A stretch of 64,000 nt of DNA, from contig JAAEQB010000068.1 in NCBI GenBank assembly GCA_024231975.1, positions 1 to 64,000 on the forward strand, written 5' to 3'. Below the pieces are notes generated by a model. It was not told the origin of the DNA, ran no database searches, and saw only the letters and a list, made by a program, of their open reading frames with translations. This DNA is from Allobosea sp. (GTDB lineage Bacteria; Pseudomonadota; Alphaproteobacteria; Rhizobiales; Beijerinckiaceae). Positions 23,851-33,348 of the stretch are shown piece after piece. Made by a program: the position numbers and the translations under genes. The stretch's first letter is position 1; each line of letters starts with the position of its first letter.

Positions 23851-24708
23851 ATGCAAGCTCCCGCGCCAGCACTGGGCGGACATAAGAAGCCGCGAGGCAT
23901 GTCGTGGCTGCTGGCGATGCCGGCCGCGCTCTTCCTCTTCGTCTTCTTCGTGCTGCCCTTGCTCGACAACGGCATGCGCAGCCTCGTCGGCGCCGAGGGC
24001 CAGCTGACGCTGACGCGCTATTCGGCATTGCTGACCGACAGCTTCTACCTGCGCGTCACGGCGGAGACGATCCTGCTCTCGGCCGGCGTCACGGCGATCT
24101 GCATCGTGATCGGCTATCCCGTCGCCTATGTGCTGGTGCGCAAGTCCGGCCGCTGGGCGGGCCTGATCATCTTCCTGCTGATCGCGCCGCTGCTGACCTC
24201 GATCATCATGCGCACCTTCGGCTGGCAGGTGCTGTTCGCGCGCCGCGGCCTCGTCAACAACCTGCTGCTCGACCAGCTCGGGCTGATCGAGGCCCCCTTG
24301 CGCCTGACCAACTCGCCGGGCATCGCCATCGCGGCACTCGTGCACGTGCTCGTGCCCTATATGGTCCTCTCGATCGCGACGGTGCTGCAATCGGTCGACC
24401 GGCGGCTGGAGGAATCGGCCAAAATCCTCGGCGCTGGACGGTTTCGCGCCTTTCGCGAGATCACGCTGCCGCTGTCGCTCGACGGCATCGGCACCGGCGC
24501 GATCCTGGTCTTCATGATCGCCAATGGCAGCTTCGTCACCCTGGTCCTGCTTGGCGGCGGCCTCCAGACCTTGCCGCTGCTGATCTACCAGCAGTTCAAC
24601 ACCACCCGCGATTTCGGCATGGCGAGCGCGATGAGCTCGCTTCTGCTCGTGGTGGCGCTGTCCTGCCTCTTCCTGCAATTGCGCCTCGTGCGCCGTCGCG
24701 GAGCCTGA
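23851..24708 (+). CDS. ABC transporter permease (PotB type)
   Basis: 285 aa, six predicted membrane segments. Cytoplasmic EAA loop EESAKILGAGRFRAFREITLPLS is intact and docks the ATPase. Start ATG 23851 is chosen: upstream in-frame sequence to 23725 is Arg-rich and overlaps the binding protein gene. Second transmembrane subunit follows after 3 nt. Confidence 0.88.
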   Translation: MQAPAPALGGHKKPRGMSWLLAMPAALFLFVFFVLPLLDNGMRSLVGAEGQLTLTRYSALLTDSFYLRVTAETILLSAGVTAICIVIGYPVAYVLVRKSGRWAGLIIFLLIAPLLTSIIMRTFGWQVLFARRGLVNNLLLDQLGLIEAPLRLTNSPGIAIAALVHVLVPYMVLSIATVLQSVDRRLEESAKILGAGRFRAFREITLPLSLDGIGTGAILVFMIANGSFVTLVLLGGGLQTLPLLIYQQFNTTRDFGMASAMSSLLLVVALSCLFLQLRLVRRRGA

Positions 24709-24711
24709 GCG

Positions 24712-25515
24712 ATGCGCGCGCGCAAGCGGGACTGGATCGATATCGGCCTCGTCGCCTTCACGGTGCTGTTCTTCGCCTTCATGCTGGCGCCGATCATCGT
24801 GGTCGTCGTCTCCTTCACCTCGGCCGGCTATGTCGCCTTCCCGATTCCCGGCTGGTCGCTAAAGTGGTTCGCCAACATCTTCGCGTATCAGCCCTTCGTC
24901 AGCGCGCTGAAGGTCAGCATCGGCGTCGCGATCGCCGCGACGCTGCTCTCCTGCCTGATCGGCGTGCCGGCCTGCCTCTATCTGGCGCGCTCGCGGAGGG
25001 CCTGGGCCAGCGCGGTGATGACCTTCCTGCTCTCGCCGCTCTCCATGCCGATGATCGTCATCGGCTTCGCCTCGCTGTTCTTCCTGTCCTGGCTCGGGAT
25101 TGGCATCTCCTTCACCGCGCTACTGATCACCCATACGGTCGTCTGCCTGCCCTATGTCATCCGGACGGTCGCGGGCGTCTATGCCGGCCTGCCCTCAGCT
25201 TATGAGGAAGCCGCGGCGATCCTTGGTGCCGATCCGGCCCGGGTCTTCTGGCACGTCACGCTGCCGCTGATCCGGCCCGGGATCATGGCGGGCGCCCTGT
25301 TCTCCTTCCTGACCTCCTTCGACAACCTGCCGATCAGCTATTTCTTCGCCAGCGCCAGCACCGGGACGCTGCCGGTGGTGATGCTGAGCTATCTGGAAAA
25401 CCAGTTCGACCCGACGATCGCGGCACTGAGCTCGCTGCAACTGCTGATGGCGGTGGTCGCCCTGCTGATCGTCGACCGGGTCTACGGCATCGACAAGATG
25501 ACGGTGGCGGCATGA
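24712..25515 (+). CDS. ABC transporter permease (PotC type)
   Basis: 267 aa, membrane protein with EAA loop YEEAAAILGADPARVFWHVTLPL. Last gene of the LacI-controlled operon; 3 nt after the previous stop. Converges on the minus-strand gene ending at 25577; the 61-nt gap shows no clear terminator. Confidence 0.88.
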   Translation: MRARKRDWIDIGLVAFTVLFFAFMLAPIIVVVVSFTSAGYVAFPIPGWSLKWFANIFAYQPFVSALKVSIGVAIAATLLSCLIGVPACLYLARSRRAWASAVMTFLLSPLSMPMIVIGFASLFFLSWLGIGISFTALLITHTVVCLPYVIRTVAGVYAGLPSAYEEAAAILGADPARVFWHVTLPLIRPGIMAGALFSFLTSFDNLPISYFFASASTGTLPVVMLSYLENQFDPTIAALSSLQLLMAVVALLIVDRVYGIDKMTVAA

Positions 25516-25576
25516 CCCGGGAGATCGTGGCGGCGTGAGCGGCTGGCCCGTCGACGCCCCGCGACAGGCTCCGGCG

Positions 25577-27307
25577 TCACGACGACTTCACCAGGCCGGA
25601 GAAACCTGCGACCGCGAGCAGGCTCAGCGCCCAGCCCACGACGGACTGGAGGTAGAAATAGCTGATGGCGACCCGCCCGCCGGGCTTCGTCGGATTGGGC
25701 CGCCAGAATGAGCGCTGGCCCATGTCCAGCACCGGCAGGAGCGTGTCGAGCGAGTACATCCAGGGGCTGAAGGCGGGATAGCTCGAGGCTTCCCAGCGCT
25801 GCCGGAAGCAGTCGAGCTGGGTCTGGCCCGAGCCCGCCAGCCCCTGCGACGCGCCGCTGGCGACAAGCTGCCGCTGCTCGCCCCGCTCGATGCCGCACAA
25901 GGTCCATTCCGGCGCGCGCAGCACGACGGCGCTGTTGGGCATCACCGCGCCCTGGCGTTCGGCGTAGGCGAAGACGGCCACGCCCAGGAGCCAGAAGAAG
26001 ACGAGCCAGACGAGGGCGAACAGCGGCCGGCGGCCATAGCCGAGCGTGATGCCGAGAATGCCGTCGGACACGAAAAGGAGCGCCCGCCAGAGCGGGTTCT
26101 CCGCCCGCGCCCGGCGCGCCCGCCGCTGCAGCCGCTCCTTGATGACGAGCACGGAGCTGGCCTCCTCGCCATGTCCCATCTCGCGGAAGACCGAGGCGAG
26201 CTGCTCATAGGGCTGCGGCCAGAAATCCTCGCCCCAGCGTTCGGGCGTCTGGCGCGCCAGCCAGTCGAGGCGGCTCTCGGAATCGACCGGACCGTCGATG
26301 AAGGCGCCATAGCGGCAGCGGTTGAGCAGAAGATCGCCACGCTTCGGCCAGCAGGCCGCTTCGTCATGGATCGTGCCGATAGAGGTGCCGGTGAGCGCGA
26401 GCATACCGTCCAATCGGGCCTCGCGGCGCAGGAAGAAGGCGCCCTTGACGACAGCACGGCTCGCCTCGATCGCGGCTGCGCCGGGATTCTCGACGATGGT
26501 GCCGGAGCAATCGAGATCTCCGGCGACGACCGAGCCGGTCAGGCGCACCTCGCCGACCGTGCGGGCGCTGCGCAGCACGACGCTGCCCTGGCAGGAGAGC
26601 TCGCTCGCCTCCAGCGCCACCCGCTCGAAGGCCGTGATGGTTGCACCCGCCGCATCCAGATCAGCGGCCAGCACGGCGCCCGACAGGTTGATGCCGCCTC
26701 GCAGCGTCGCGCCGTGGAGCAGCACATTGCGCACCTCCAGGCTCCGGCCGAGCAGGACATAGCCGCCGCGGCCGCGCATCGTCGCCCCGGCGCATTCGAG
26801 ATTGCCGCCCATGCGCGCCTGGTCGAGATTGACCACGCCGTCGACCTCGGCTGCGCGCAGATAGACGCCGCCACGCGCCTCGAGCCGTTCCGCCTGCAGG
26901 CCAGGCAGGCGCGAGCCATCGAGGAAGAGGCGGTTGATGATGGCGGCGCGCAGGATCGGCGCCGCCTCGAAATGGCAGTCGTTCAGGCCGATGTCGCAGA
27001 AGACGCGGCAGGCCTCGAGGTCGAGAGCACCCGAGATCCAGGCGCCGCGAATGAGGACGCCCTTCTCATGCGGCCGGCAGCCCGCCTCGCCGCCCAGGAT
27101 CAGGAAGCGCAGGAAGGCGGCGCGCACCGTGCATGCCGGGTCCGGCTGCATCGGCCGGGCGCCGTCTCCCAGCCCGTCGAATTCGCCGGATTGGAGCTTG
27201 GCGACGATCTCCTCCTCCGCCGGAAGCAGCGGCCGGAAATCGTCGAGACGCGCGGCCGAGACCGCCCAGGCGGCGGCTTCGACACCAAGGCTCCGGTCGA
27301 GGCTCAC
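25577..27307 (-). CDS. Large beta-helix-like membrane protein of unknown function
   Basis: 576 aa from GTG 27307; no ATG is available nearby. Residues ~80-320 are a run of short periodic units (LRGAWISGALDLEAC, ARMGGNLECAGATMRG, LRGGINLSGAVLAADLDAAGA, VRLTGSVVAGDLDCSG) typical of a pentapeptide or right-handed beta-helix solenoid. Residues ~345-400 contain a helical region (YEQLASVFREMGHGEEASSVLVIKERLQRR). Two membrane segments follow (ALVWLVFFWLLGVAVFAY and, at the C-terminus, VVGWALSLLAVAGFSGLV). Helix plus solenoid plus C-terminal membrane anchor suggests a scaffold or sensor at the inner membrane. No enzyme motif is seen. It is a single gene convergent to the ABC operon. Confidence 0.75.
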   Translation of the reverse strand: MSLDRSLGVEAAAWAVSAARLDDFRPLLPAEEEIVAKLQSGEFDGLGDGARPMQPDPACTVRAAFLRFLILGGEAGCRPHEKGVLIRGAWISGALDLEACRVFCDIGLNDCHFEAAPILRAAIINRLFLDGSRLPGLQAERLEARGGVYLRAAEVDGVVNLDQARMGGNLECAGATMRGRGGYVLLGRSLEVRNVLLHGATLRGGINLSGAVLAADLDAAGATITAFERVALEASELSCQGSVVLRSARTVGEVRLTGSVVAGDLDCSGTIVENPGAAAIEASRAVVKGAFFLRREARLDGMLALTGTSIGTIHDEAACWPKRGDLLLNRCRYGAFIDGPVDSESRLDWLARQTPERWGEDFWPQPYEQLASVFREMGHGEEASSVLVIKERLQRRARRARAENPLWRALLFVSDGILGITLGYGRRPLFALVWLVFFWLLGVAVFAYAERQGAVMPNSAVVLRAPEWTLCGIERGEQRQLVASGASQGLAGSGQTQLDCFRQRWEASSYPAFSPWMYSLDTLLPVLDMGQRSFWRPNPTKPGGRVAISYFYLQSVVGWALSLLAVAGFSGLVKSS

Positions 27308-27831
27308 GCCGCCGCCAGCCCACGGGGAGAAGCGATTCCAGATACTGTGGACGCCGCCGAAGACAGGCAGCGACGCGGGACCGGGTGCCGAAAGTCTTGT
27401 CTATGCATCGCGCTCCCTCCCTTGATGGCCATGACGTCACGAGCCAGCGAGCGCCTAGCGGCCGCGAAACCACGGAGACGCTAGCAACACCGGCGGGAAC
27501 ACGGATCAGTCCAGAATCCCAACTCTGGGCTGCTCATCTCATTTGTAGGCGCCGGCTCGACCGCGCCATGCCACACCTGCGGCTGCAAGAGCGCCCATCA
27601 CAGCGAGCTCGACCTGCGCAGCAGCCAAGCGACATGCCTCCGACAGGCTCGATCGGCCAACTTTGAGACAGACAACCAAACTCTGGGATTCCCTGCCGAT
27701 GCGTTCCCGGCAACCGGGTTCAATATTCGCGGTCGGAATTCGGAGCTCAGTCGGCGCCTTCACTGGACAACAGGCTACCACCCGCCGGCTGCAATCCTAT
27801 CGCTGAAAGCTCCGGCTCCAGGGGGAATACC
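27308..27831. other. Intergenic region upstream of abgT
   Basis: 524 bp without a convincing gene. An 80-codon minus-strand frame (27539-27781) lacks family resemblance. A dyad CCAGA-N8-TCTGG (27511-27528) and a nearby CCAAACTCTGGGATT segment (about 27676-27690), which carries part of the same sequence, could be regulator sites for the downstream abgT operon. Otherwise I see nothing. Confidence 0.4.
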
Positions 27832-29382
27832 ATGACGAGCGCCAGTGCTGCACCGAAGACGACCATGCAGAGGTTCCTCGACACGGTCGAGCGGGTCGGG
27901 AACATGGTTCCGCACCCCGTCGTCATCTTCCTGATCCTGATCGGCATCGTCATCGCGCTGTCCGCCGTGCTGGGACTGTTCGGCGCCGCCGTCACCTTCG
28001 AGCGGATCAACCCCGACACGCACAAGATCGAGACGGCGAGCACCGCGATCCGGAGCCTGCTGACCATCGACGGCATCCGCTTCATGTATTCGTCGCTGAT
28101 CCCGAACTTCATGAGCTTCACGGCCGTCGGCCTGATGATCGTGGCGATGATCGGCGCCGGCGTCGCCGAGGAATCCGGCCTCGTCACCGCGCTGATCCGC
28201 AAGCTGGTGATCGTCTCGCCGAGCTGGGCGCTGACCTATATCCTCTCCTTCGTCGGCATCATCGCCAGCATCGCCGCCGATGCCGGCTACCTCGTCCTGA
28301 TCCCGCTCGCCGGCATCGCCTATCTCGCCGTCGGCCGCCACCCGGTGGCCGGCCTGGCGCTGGGCTTCGCAGCGGTCGCCAGCGCCTTCACGGTCAACAT
28401 GCTGATCAAGCCGCTCGACGCGGTCCTGGTCGAGTTCACCAACGATGCCGCGCGCCTTGTCGACCCCAACCGCACGATCGGCCTTGCCTCCAATCTCTGG
28501 TTCTCGATCGCCTCGGTGCTGTTCCTGACCGTCATCATCGCCTTCATCACCGACCGGATGATTGCCCCGCGCCTCGGCCCCTACGATCCGAAGCTGGCGG
28601 CCGAAGGCACCGTCACCGAGCAGGGCGCCGTGCTCTCCGAGGCGGAATCGCGCGGGCTTCGCTACGCCGGGCTCGGCCTCTTGGCGCTGATCGCGGTGTT
28701 CTGCCTGCTGACGCTGCCGTCAGGCGCCCCGTTGCGCAACCCGACCACCGGCGAGCTGATCGGCAACTCGCCCTTCATGAACGGCCTGATTGCGCTGATC
28801 ATGCTGATGTTCCTGGTCACCGGCTGGGCCTATGGCATCGGCGCGGGCACCCTGAAGACGCTGCCGGAGGTGATCGCCGCGATCGAGAAATCGATCAAGA
28901 ACATGGGCGGCACGATCTTCCTGTTCTTCGTGCTCAGCCAGTTCGTCGCCTATTTCACCTACACCAATATGGGCACCGTGATGGCGCTGAGCCTGTCGGG
29001 TGCACTGCAGGCCGCCAATATCGGCGCGCTGCCGCTGCTGCTCGGCTTCATCGTCGTGGTCGCTCTGATCGACCTCCTGCTCACCGGCGCGATCGCCAAA
29101 TGGGCGATCTTCGCCCCCGTCTTCGTGCCGCTGCTGATGAAGCTCGGCGTCGAGCCGGAAGCGGTGCTCGCCGCTTATCGCATCGGCGATTCGCCAATGA
29201 ACGCGATCACGCCCCTCAACGCCTATTTCGCCCTCGTGGTCGGCTTCATCCAGCGATACGACCGCAATGCCGGCGTCGGCACGGTCGTCTCGCTGATGCT
29301 GCCCTATGTCGTCTGGATGTTCGTGCTGTGGACCGCGCTCTTCGCCGTCTGGAAGATGCTCGGCCTGCCCTGGGGCCTCTGA
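27832..29382 (+). CDS. abgT: AbgT-family transporter (p-aminobenzoyl-glutamate type)
   Basis: 516 aa, about 11-12 membrane segments. Family signature parts: VERVGNMVPHPVVIFLILIG at the start, GAGVAEESGLVTALIRKLV, SIAADAGYLVLIPLAG and YRIGDSPMNAITPLNAYF near the C-terminus. AbgT proteins import p-aminobenzoyl-glutamate or export sulfonamides by proton motive force. GGGGGA lies 6 nt before the ATG. The next gene, 47 nt downstream, is an M20 peptidase, matching the known AbgT plus AbgA/AbgB hydrolase arrangement, so uptake followed by amide-bond cleavage is likely. Confidence 0.9.
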   Translation: MTSASAAPKTTMQRFLDTVERVGNMVPHPVVIFLILIGIVIALSAVLGLFGAAVTFERINPDTHKIETASTAIRSLLTIDGIRFMYSSLIPNFMSFTAVGLMIVAMIGAGVAEESGLVTALIRKLVIVSPSWALTYILSFVGIIASIAADAGYLVLIPLAGIAYLAVGRHPVAGLALGFAAVASAFTVNMLIKPLDAVLVEFTNDAARLVDPNRTIGLASNLWFSIASVLFLTVIIAFITDRMIAPRLGPYDPKLAAEGTVTEQGAVLSEAESRGLRYAGLGLLALIAVFCLLTLPSGAPLRNPTTGELIGNSPFMNGLIALIMLMFLVTGWAYGIGAGTLKTLPEVIAAIEKSIKNMGGTIFLFFVLSQFVAYFTYTNMGTVMALSLSGALQAANIGALPLLLGFIVVVALIDLLLTGAIAKWAIFAPVFVPLLMKLGVEPEAVLAAYRIGDSPMNAITPLNAYFALVVGFIQRYDRNAGVGTVVSLMLPYVVWMFVLWTALFAVWKMLGLPWGL

Positions 29383-29429
29383 ACCCGCTCGCCAGCTTTT
29401 TTCGCCAATTCAGCCCTCGGAGGCAGATC

Positions 29430-30635
29430 ATGACGACCCCCGCCATCCCGCTCGACGTCGAAGCCGCCATCGCGCACCTGATGCGCTTCCTCTCGGTCGA
29501 AGGCGTGACCGGCAAGGAGGCGAACATCGGCAAGGCGGTCGTCGAGGCCCTCAAGGCCGCTGGCGTCCCGGCCTCGGCGATCCGCTTCGACGACGCCAAC
29601 AAACGGATTCCGCTGCCGACCGAGACCGGCAACCTCATCGTCGACCTGCCCGGCACCAAGGCCGGCCCCCGCCTGCTGTTCTCGACCCATCTCGACACCG
29701 TGCCGCTCTGCGCCGGCGCCAAGCCGAAGCGCGAGGGCGATCGCATCGTCTCCGACGGCACCACGGCGCTGGGCGGCGATGCCCGCACCGGCGTCGCGCT
29801 GCTCGTGGTGCTGGCCGAGACCCTGATCAAGCACAAGCTGCCCCACCCGCCGATCACGCTGCTGTTCACCGTGCGCGAGGAAAGCGGCCTGCACGGCGCG
29901 CGCGAGCTGGACTCCCGGGATCTCGGCGGCGCCGCGATGTGCATCAATGTCGATGGCCAGCTCGCCTCCGAGCTGCTGATCGGCGCTGTCGGGCAGGAGA
30001 ACTGGGAGGTCGAGATCACCGGCAAGGCCTCCCATGCCGGCGTCGCGCCCGAGAAAGGCATCTCGGCGACGCTGGTCGGCTCGATCGCGATCGCGGAAGC
30101 CCGCCGCGAAGGCTGGTTCGGCAAGATCGTCAAGCCGGACGGGCACGGCACCAGCAATGTCGGCATCTTCGGCGGCAAGGGCGGCACGGTCGCCGCCGGC
30201 GACGCGACCAATGTCGTCACCGACTACGCCTATATCCGCGGCGAAGCCCGCAGCCCCGAGGCGGCCTTCGCCACCAGGATCGCCGAGGCCTTCAAGGCTG
30301 CCTTCGCCAAGGCGCAGGCCGAGGTCAAGGACGATGCCGGCGAGACGGCGAAGGTGACGTTCAGCCACAAGCCGGCCTATCCGCCCTTCGAGCTCGCCAA
30401 GGATTCGCCCGTCGTGCAGCGCGCCGCCAAAGCTCTCGGCGCCCTCGGTATCGAGCCGGTCTATCTGTTCTCCAATGGCGGCCTCGACGCCAACTGGCTC
30501 GACAAGCACGGCGTGCCGACCATCACCATCGGCGCCGGACAGGCCGAGATCCACACGATCAAGGAATATGTGAACCTGATCGAATACGAGAAAGGCTGCC
30601 GTCTCGGCATCCTGATGGCGACGATGGCAGACTGA
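29430..30635 (+). CDS. M20-family metallopeptidase (peptidase T-like)
   Basis: 401 aa. Zinc ligands of the M20 family are visible: His in FSTHLDTVPL, bridging Asp in ALGGDARTGVALL, catalytic Glu-Glu in VREESGLHG, Asp in INVDGQLAS and His in AEIHTIKEYV near the C-terminus. The lid domain includes KASHAGVAPEKG. Start ATG 29430 has CGGAGG about 6 nt upstream; the in-frame extension to 29100 overlaps abgT. Cytoplasmic (no signal peptide). Probably cleaves the compound imported by the AbgT protein, such as an aminoacyl or aroyl-amino-acid conjugate. Confidence 0.88.
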   Translation: MTTPAIPLDVEAAIAHLMRFLSVEGVTGKEANIGKAVVEALKAAGVPASAIRFDDANKRIPLPTETGNLIVDLPGTKAGPRLLFSTHLDTVPLCAGAKPKREGDRIVSDGTTALGGDARTGVALLVVLAETLIKHKLPHPPITLLFTVREESGLHGARELDSRDLGGAAMCINVDGQLASELLIGAVGQENWEVEITGKASHAGVAPEKGISATLVGSIAIAEARREGWFGKIVKPDGHGTSNVGIFGGKGGTVAAGDATNVVTDYAYIRGEARSPEAAFATRIAEAFKAAFAKAQAEVKDDAGETAKVTFSHKPAYPPFELAKDSPVVQRAAKALGALGIEPVYLFSNGGLDANWLDKHGVPTITIGAGQAEIHTIKEYVNLIEYEKGCRLGILMATMAD

Positions 30636-30684
30636 GACCCCAAGCAGCCCCTGCGACCGAGCAGGCCCCACAAGGAACCGCCGC

Positions 30685-32514
30685 GTGAGCCCGATCGCCT
30701 ATACCGGCCTGATCATCGCCATCGCCGTCGTCCTGTTCATCACGAACAAGGTGCCGGTCGTGCTCGTCGCCATGGGCACGGCGCTCGGCCTCTGGGCGAC
30801 CGGCGTGCTCACCCTGCCCCAGGCGCTCGCCGGCCTCGGCGACCCCGCCGTGATCTTCATCGCCTCGCTCTTCGTGGTCAGCTCGGGGCTGGAGATCACC
30901 GGCGTCACCGCCTGGGCGGGGCAGCTCCTGATCAAGGGCGCGGGCGAGGAAAGCCGGACGCGCCTGCTGCTGATGATGATGGGGCTGGTCTCGCTGCTGG
31001 TCGCGCTGATCAGCCTCAACGGCGCGGTCGCGGCGCTGCTGCCGGTCGTGGTCGTCATCGCGGTCCGGCTCAAGCGCAACTCCTCACAGCTCCTGATGCC
31101 GCTGGTCTTCGCCGGCCATGCCGGCTCGATGCTCGCCTTGACCGGGTCCCCGGTGAACGTGCTGGTCTCCGAAGCCGCGACAGATGCCGGCGTCCGGGGC
31201 TTCAGCTTCTTCGAGTTCGCTCTGGCCGGCATCCCGCTGCTCGCCGGCACCATGGCGATCATCATCCTGTTCGGCGAGAAGCTGCTGCCGCAGCGCAACG
31301 GCGCAACCATGCCGGCCGATTTCAGCCGCCACGCCAGGACGCTGGTCGAGCAATACGGCCTGGCCAGCGGTGTCCATCAGCTGCGCATCCGCGCGACCTG
31401 CCCCTATGTCGGCGCGCCCACCAGCGCGCTCGACCTCGGCCAATGGCCGGGGCTCCAGCTCGTCGCGATACAGGACGGCGACACGGCCGGGCCGCTGCGA
31501 CGCACGGCGATCGCCGAGGGCGACCATCTTCTGCTGCGCGGCGATGCGGACATCGCCGCCAGTTTCGCCGCGCAGATGCATCTCGCCTTCCGCGAGGAAG
31601 GTGCAGGCGACAGCGAGGAGACCCTGTTCAACCGCCGCTCGGGCCTGGCCGAGGTGGTGATCCCGCCGCGCTCCGGCCTGATCGGCCAGAGCGTATTCCC
31701 GGGCATGGTCACACCGAGCGGCGACCTCATCGTCCTCGCCGTCCAGCGCGGCGCAGGCGAGGTCCAGAGCCCTGGAGGAACCAAACCGGGCGGCGTTGCG
31801 CTGCAGGCCGGTGACACCATGCTGCTGCAAGGTACCTGGAAGGCGCTCGACACCCATCTCGACGATCCCGACGTTCTCGTCGTCAGCTCGCCGGAGCTGG
31901 TCCGGCGCCAGGCCGTGCCGATGGGCCCCGGCGCCAAGCAGGCGATCGTCATCCTGCTGGCGATGGTGGTGATGCTGGCGACCGGTGTCGTGCCCTCAGC
32001 CGTAGCGGGCCTGCTGGCGGCCGGCGCCATCATCCTCTGCGGCATCATGAGCGTCGAGCAGTCCTATCGCGCAATCAGCTGGACCACCGTGATCCTGGTC
32101 GGCGCGATGATGCCGCTCTCCACCGCGATGATCGAGACCGGCGCGGCGAAGATGCTGGCCGACCACCTCGTCAGACTGGTCGGCGATGCCGGCCCGACGG
32201 CGCTGCTCGCCGGGCTGTTCGTGCTGACCGCGATCCTGGGCCAGCTCATCAGCAACACGGCGACGGCGCTGATCATCATCCCGATCGGCGTCGCCGCCGC
32301 CACCGCCATGGGCATCTCGCCGCGCCCGGTGCTGATGAGCACGGCCGTCGCCGCCGCCGGCGCCTTCCTGACGCCGATCGCGACGCCGACCAATTTGATG
32401 GTGATGGGCCCGGGCGGCTATGTCTTCAGCGACTACTGGAAGCTCGGCCTGCCGCTGCTGATCTGGTTCTTCGTCGTCGCCGTCTTCATCGTGCCACTGA
32501 TCTGGCGCTTCTGA
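30685..32514 (+). CDS. SLC13-type (DASS) permease with central TrkA-C domains
   Basis: 609 aa from GTG 30685. Two membrane halves (~1-195 and ~405-609) flank two soluble RCK/TrkA-C-like domains (residues ~215-380: LRIRATCPYVGAPTSALDLG and VVIPPRSGLIGQSVFPGMVTPSG). Ion/substrate motifs of the family include LTGSPVNVLVSEAA and LISNTATALIIIPIGVAA followed by LTPIATPTNLMVMGPGGY. DASS proteins carry dicarboxylates, sulfate or amino acids with sodium. It follows the M20 gene by 49 nt, so it may export or import a carboxylate product of the same pathway. Confidence 0.85.
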   Translation: MSPIAYTGLIIAIAVVLFITNKVPVVLVAMGTALGLWATGVLTLPQALAGLGDPAVIFIASLFVVSSGLEITGVTAWAGQLLIKGAGEESRTRLLLMMMGLVSLLVALISLNGAVAALLPVVVVIAVRLKRNSSQLLMPLVFAGHAGSMLALTGSPVNVLVSEAATDAGVRGFSFFEFALAGIPLLAGTMAIIILFGEKLLPQRNGATMPADFSRHARTLVEQYGLASGVHQLRIRATCPYVGAPTSALDLGQWPGLQLVAIQDGDTAGPLRRTAIAEGDHLLLRGDADIAASFAAQMHLAFREEGAGDSEETLFNRRSGLAEVVIPPRSGLIGQSVFPGMVTPSGDLIVLAVQRGAGEVQSPGGTKPGGVALQAGDTMLLQGTWKALDTHLDDPDVLVVSSPELVRRQAVPMGPGAKQAIVILLAMVVMLATGVVPSAVAGLLAAGAIILCGIMSVEQSYRAISWTTVILVGAMMPLSTAMIETGAAKMLADHLVRLVGDAGPTALLAGLFVLTAILGQLISNTATALIIIPIGVAAATAMGISPRPVLMSTAVAAAGAFLTPIATPTNLMVMGPGGYVFSDYWKLGLPLLIWFFVVAVFIVPLIWRF

Positions 32515-32529
32515 AGCGCGGCAGCTCGT

Positions 32530-33237
32530 TCACAGCTCCCAGACCGCCATGCGGGCATTCGCCCGCACCCCGCCGAGATGGCGCCGCAGCGCATTCTTGG
32601 CGTTCTCCGCATTGCGGTCGAGCAAGGCCGCGACGATGACCTCGTGCTCGCGATGATAGACGGCCCATTTCTCCGGCGAGAAACTGCCCTCCTTGAGGCG
32701 TAGCCAACTGCGGCTCTCGCGCGCGCCGCTGAGGCGCTGCCCGAGCTCGGCGAAGAGACGGTTGCCCGTCGCGTCGAATAGCGCCTGGTGAAACGCCCTG
32801 TCGGCCGCCTCCGCCTCCTGCCAGCGCTCGACTCTCCCGCCCTGGGCGACGATGGCATTCAGCTCCTCCAGCCGCGCATCCGTGGCGCCGAGCACGACGA
32901 GCTCGACAAGCGACGGCTCGATGGCGAGACGGAATTCCATCAGCTCGGCCGGCGTCGGCAGCATCAGGCTCTCCGTCGCCTCGGCGCGGATACCATCGGC
33001 CACATAGGTGCCGCGCCCGACCTGGCGGATGATCCGGCCGTCGCGCTCCAGGGTGTCGAGGACGACCCGCACGGTCGAGCGCGACAGCCCGGTGATACCG
33101 GCCAGGCTGCGCTCGTTCGGCAGCCGCTGGCCCGCGCGCAACTGGCCGCGCTCCAGCGCCGCAAGGCATTGCTGCAACAGGTCGTCGCGCGAGGACGCGG
33201 CGCCGATTGGCCAATCCCTGTCGATGCGATCGCTCAT
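32530..33237 (-). CDS. GntR-family (FadR-type) transcriptional regulator
   Basis: 235 aa. N-terminal winged helix (ERGQLRAGQRLPNERSLAG, GLSRSTVRVVLDTLERDG, GRGTYVADG) followed by an all-helical FCD-type sensor domain with metal-ligand-like residues (FRLAIEPSLVEL, DRAFHQALFDATGN, HREHEVIVAALLDRN, HLGGVRANARM). ATG 33237 has GGGAGG 7 nt before it; a start 10 codons upstream is less likely. It is divergent from the second Pot-type operon, with CATACCAAT repeats between, so it probably represses that operon and itself. Confidence 0.88.
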   Translation of the reverse strand: MSDRIDRDWPIGAASSRDDLLQQCLAALERGQLRAGQRLPNERSLAGITGLSRSTVRVVLDTLERDGRIIRQVGRGTYVADGIRAEATESLMLPTPAELMEFRLAIEPSLVELVVLGATDARLEELNAIVAQGGRVERWQEAEAADRAFHQALFDATGNRLFAELGQRLSGARESRSWLRLKEGSFSPEKWAVYHREHEVIVAALLDRNAENAKNALRRHLGGVRANARMAVWEL

Positions 33238-33255
33238 GCCCGCGCCTCCCATATC

Positions 33256-33273
33256 CATACCAATCATACCAAT
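33256..33273. promoter_or_regulatory. Tandem CATACCAAT repeats next to the GntR gene
   Basis: CATACCAATCATACCAAT, two head-to-tail 9-bp units, 19 nt upstream of the gntR start. The same 9-mer occurs at 33363-33371 in the second site. Candidate autoregulatory operator. Confidence 0.6.
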
Positions 33274-33348
33274 TCAAGTATCGCAAGCCAGAATTTGAAT
33301 ATCCGAAATTCCCCTTTACAGCATCTGGCAGCGTGCATAACCTGACAT

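Noticed and set aside
27539..27781. 80-codon minus-strand frame upstream of abgT
   Set aside because: No ribosome site, no family, composition typical of non-coding high-GC DNA.
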